Source: Podarcis raffonei (taxonomy: Eukaryota; Chordata; Lepidosauria; Squamata; Lacertidae). Taken from it: a DNA stretch of 64,000 bases. Location of the stretch: positions 104,925,851 to 104,989,850 of the forward strand of contig NC_070604.1 of assembly GCF_027172205.1 (NCBI RefSeq), in the 5' to 3' direction. The notes under the pieces are model-generated. The model ran no database searches. It saw nothing but the letters and a program-made list of their open reading frames with translations, and was not told the DNA's origin. The stretch's first letter is position 1; every line of letters starts with the position of its first letter. This document shows, piece by piece, positions 62,791-64,000 of the stretch. The position numbers were made by a program, and so were the translations under genes.

Positions 62791-62979
62791 TTCATGCTTT
62801 GAATGTAGATGTTCTGATCAAAAATGTCTCTAGGCCCCAAAAGAGTCGGGGGGCCAAAATATGTTTAGAAATCAGTTATGCGGTCTGTGATGACCCTCTT
62901 TTGTATTTCTGTACATCATTTCTGTATATCCACATCACTGTGTGGCACCATATACAATTCATAAGAACGTAAAATGAAA

Positions 62980-63340
62980 CACTGCTGGATCAGATCGCTG
63001 AGGATAACATACGAAGAGGCTGCTGGATCAGGCCAGTGGCTCATGTGGTCCAGCATCATTTCTCCCAGTGGCCAACCAGATGTCTGGTGGAAACCCACAA
63101 GCAGAAACCGAGCATAAGATCATTCTCGGTTCTTGCAGTTTCTAGTAACTGGCATACAGAAGCAGAAGCATTCTGTAGAGGCAGCTTCTGTATGTGGGGG
63201 TAGAGCATAGCTTCCACCAAGGCTGGTAGCCACCTCCATAAATTTATCCAATCCTCTTTTAAAGCCGTCCAGGTTGGTGGTTATTGCTGCCTCCTGCAGG
63301 AGTGAGTTCCACAGTTGTAACTATGCGCTAGGTGAAAAAG
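62980..63340. repeat. Old dispersed repeat
   Basis: CTGCTGGATCAGGCCAGTGG, CCAGCATCATTTCTCCCAGTGGCC, AACCCACAAGCAGAAACC; a relative is at 17930-18060. Confidence 0.45.
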
Positions 63341-63637
63341 ACCGCATTTCCCACAGCAGCCAAGCAGGTGCCTTGTAGAATCCCATAAGCAGGACATGAG
63401 AGCAATAGTTTGCATGCTGTCTTCTCCAGCAGCTGGCATTCAGAAGCATGCTGCCTCTGATCTTGCCCCCAGTGGCCGACTTTGGGCCTTCGAGTTTCAG
63501 CGGTGCCTTGTGTGATGCCAAAATTTGGCATCTTTCGTTCAAAGTGATTGTTGCAGCACCCTCTCGGCTCAGCTCCCAGTATGGGAAAACCGGTTGCGCT
63601 CCCCTAAGTCTGCCTCTGCTGCCACCATGACTAGTAG

Positions 63638-63989
63638 TAAAGGTAAAGGAACCCCTGACCATTAGGTCCAGTTGTGGCTGACTCTGGGGTTGTGGCGCTC
63701 ATCTCGCTTTACTGGCCGAGGGAGCCGGTGTACAGCTTCCGGGTCATGTGGCCAGCATGACTAAGCCGCTGCTGGCGAACCAGAGCAGCACACGGAAACA
63801 CCGTTTACCTTCCCGCCGGAGCGGTACCTATTTATCTACTTGCACTTTGACGTGCTTTCGAACTGCTAGGTTGGCAGGAGCAGGGACCGAGCAACGGGAG
63901 CTCACCCCGTCGCGGGGATTCGAACCGCCGACCTTCTGATCGGCAAGTCCTAGGCTCTGTGGTTTAACCCACAGCGCCACCCGCGTCCC
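63638..63989 (-). mobile_element. SINE, BovB-tailed family
   Basis: Complete antisense copy; duplication ACCATGACTAG left (about 63624) and right (63990-64000). Confidence 0.93.
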
Positions 63990-64000
63990 ACCATGACTAG

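Overview
This is vertebrate nuclear DNA, almost certainly from a squamate reptile. A lizard is likely, and a lacertid-like repeat profile is plausible. The evidence is about a dozen copies of a tRNA-headed SINE with a BovB-like tail, BovB and CR1/L3-type LINE ends, L1 tails, many hAT and pogo/Tigger-like MITEs, and two real intron-split protein gene groups. There are no bacterial-type genes, CRISPR arrays or operons.

Gene content. The right end (about 58.6-64 kb) holds a CpG island and the first two coding exons of RHOQ (TC10), a Rho GTPase; the rest lies beyond the window. The left half holds a TMEM247-like cluster. By eye it resolves into three units. Unit A is on the minus strand (12299 down to 3460, four exons, 257 aa). 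Unit B is on the plus strand, starting at 16803 with one very long coding exon at 19877-20938. Unit C is on the plus strand, starting at 28119, with exons at 29855-30247 and 34241-34423 (192 aa). Every splice junction is phase 0. All three units start the same way: a 5' exon whose last three bases are the ATG, followed directly by a gtaag donor, about 140-170 bp downstream of a similar promoter block with CRE-like sites. In A and C that block also holds an AGCAAC (X-box half) site. A and B are divergent (head to head); B and C are in tandem. The proteins share a charged coiled-coil unit (LEKMR...RQRQHEEKM). A and C end in a double hydrophobic membrane exon. B carries about four coil units and has no membrane exon of its own that I can find, so it may splice into C's exons. 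TMEM247 next to RHOQ fits the order remembered for human 2p21 (EPAS1-TMEM247-RHOQ).

The rest is mostly repeats, many nested so that relative ages can be read: an L1 tail inside a hAT MITE, Tigger-like MITEs inside CR1 and L3-type LINEs, and a LINE inside a palindromic MITE. Other points are a perfect 128-bp inverted repeat flanking an LTR-like fossil (32.0-32.7 kb), a small CpG-rich block with four ACGTG cores (37.1-37.3 kb), a long CT/GT/GA tract (25.5 kb) and an out-of-frame overlapping upstream ORF in the RHOQ leader.

All splice models come from reading the sequence and have not been tested with transcripts. Exon boundaries given to the base rest on GT/AG sites and frame. Repeat ends are approximate unless a target-site duplication is quoted.
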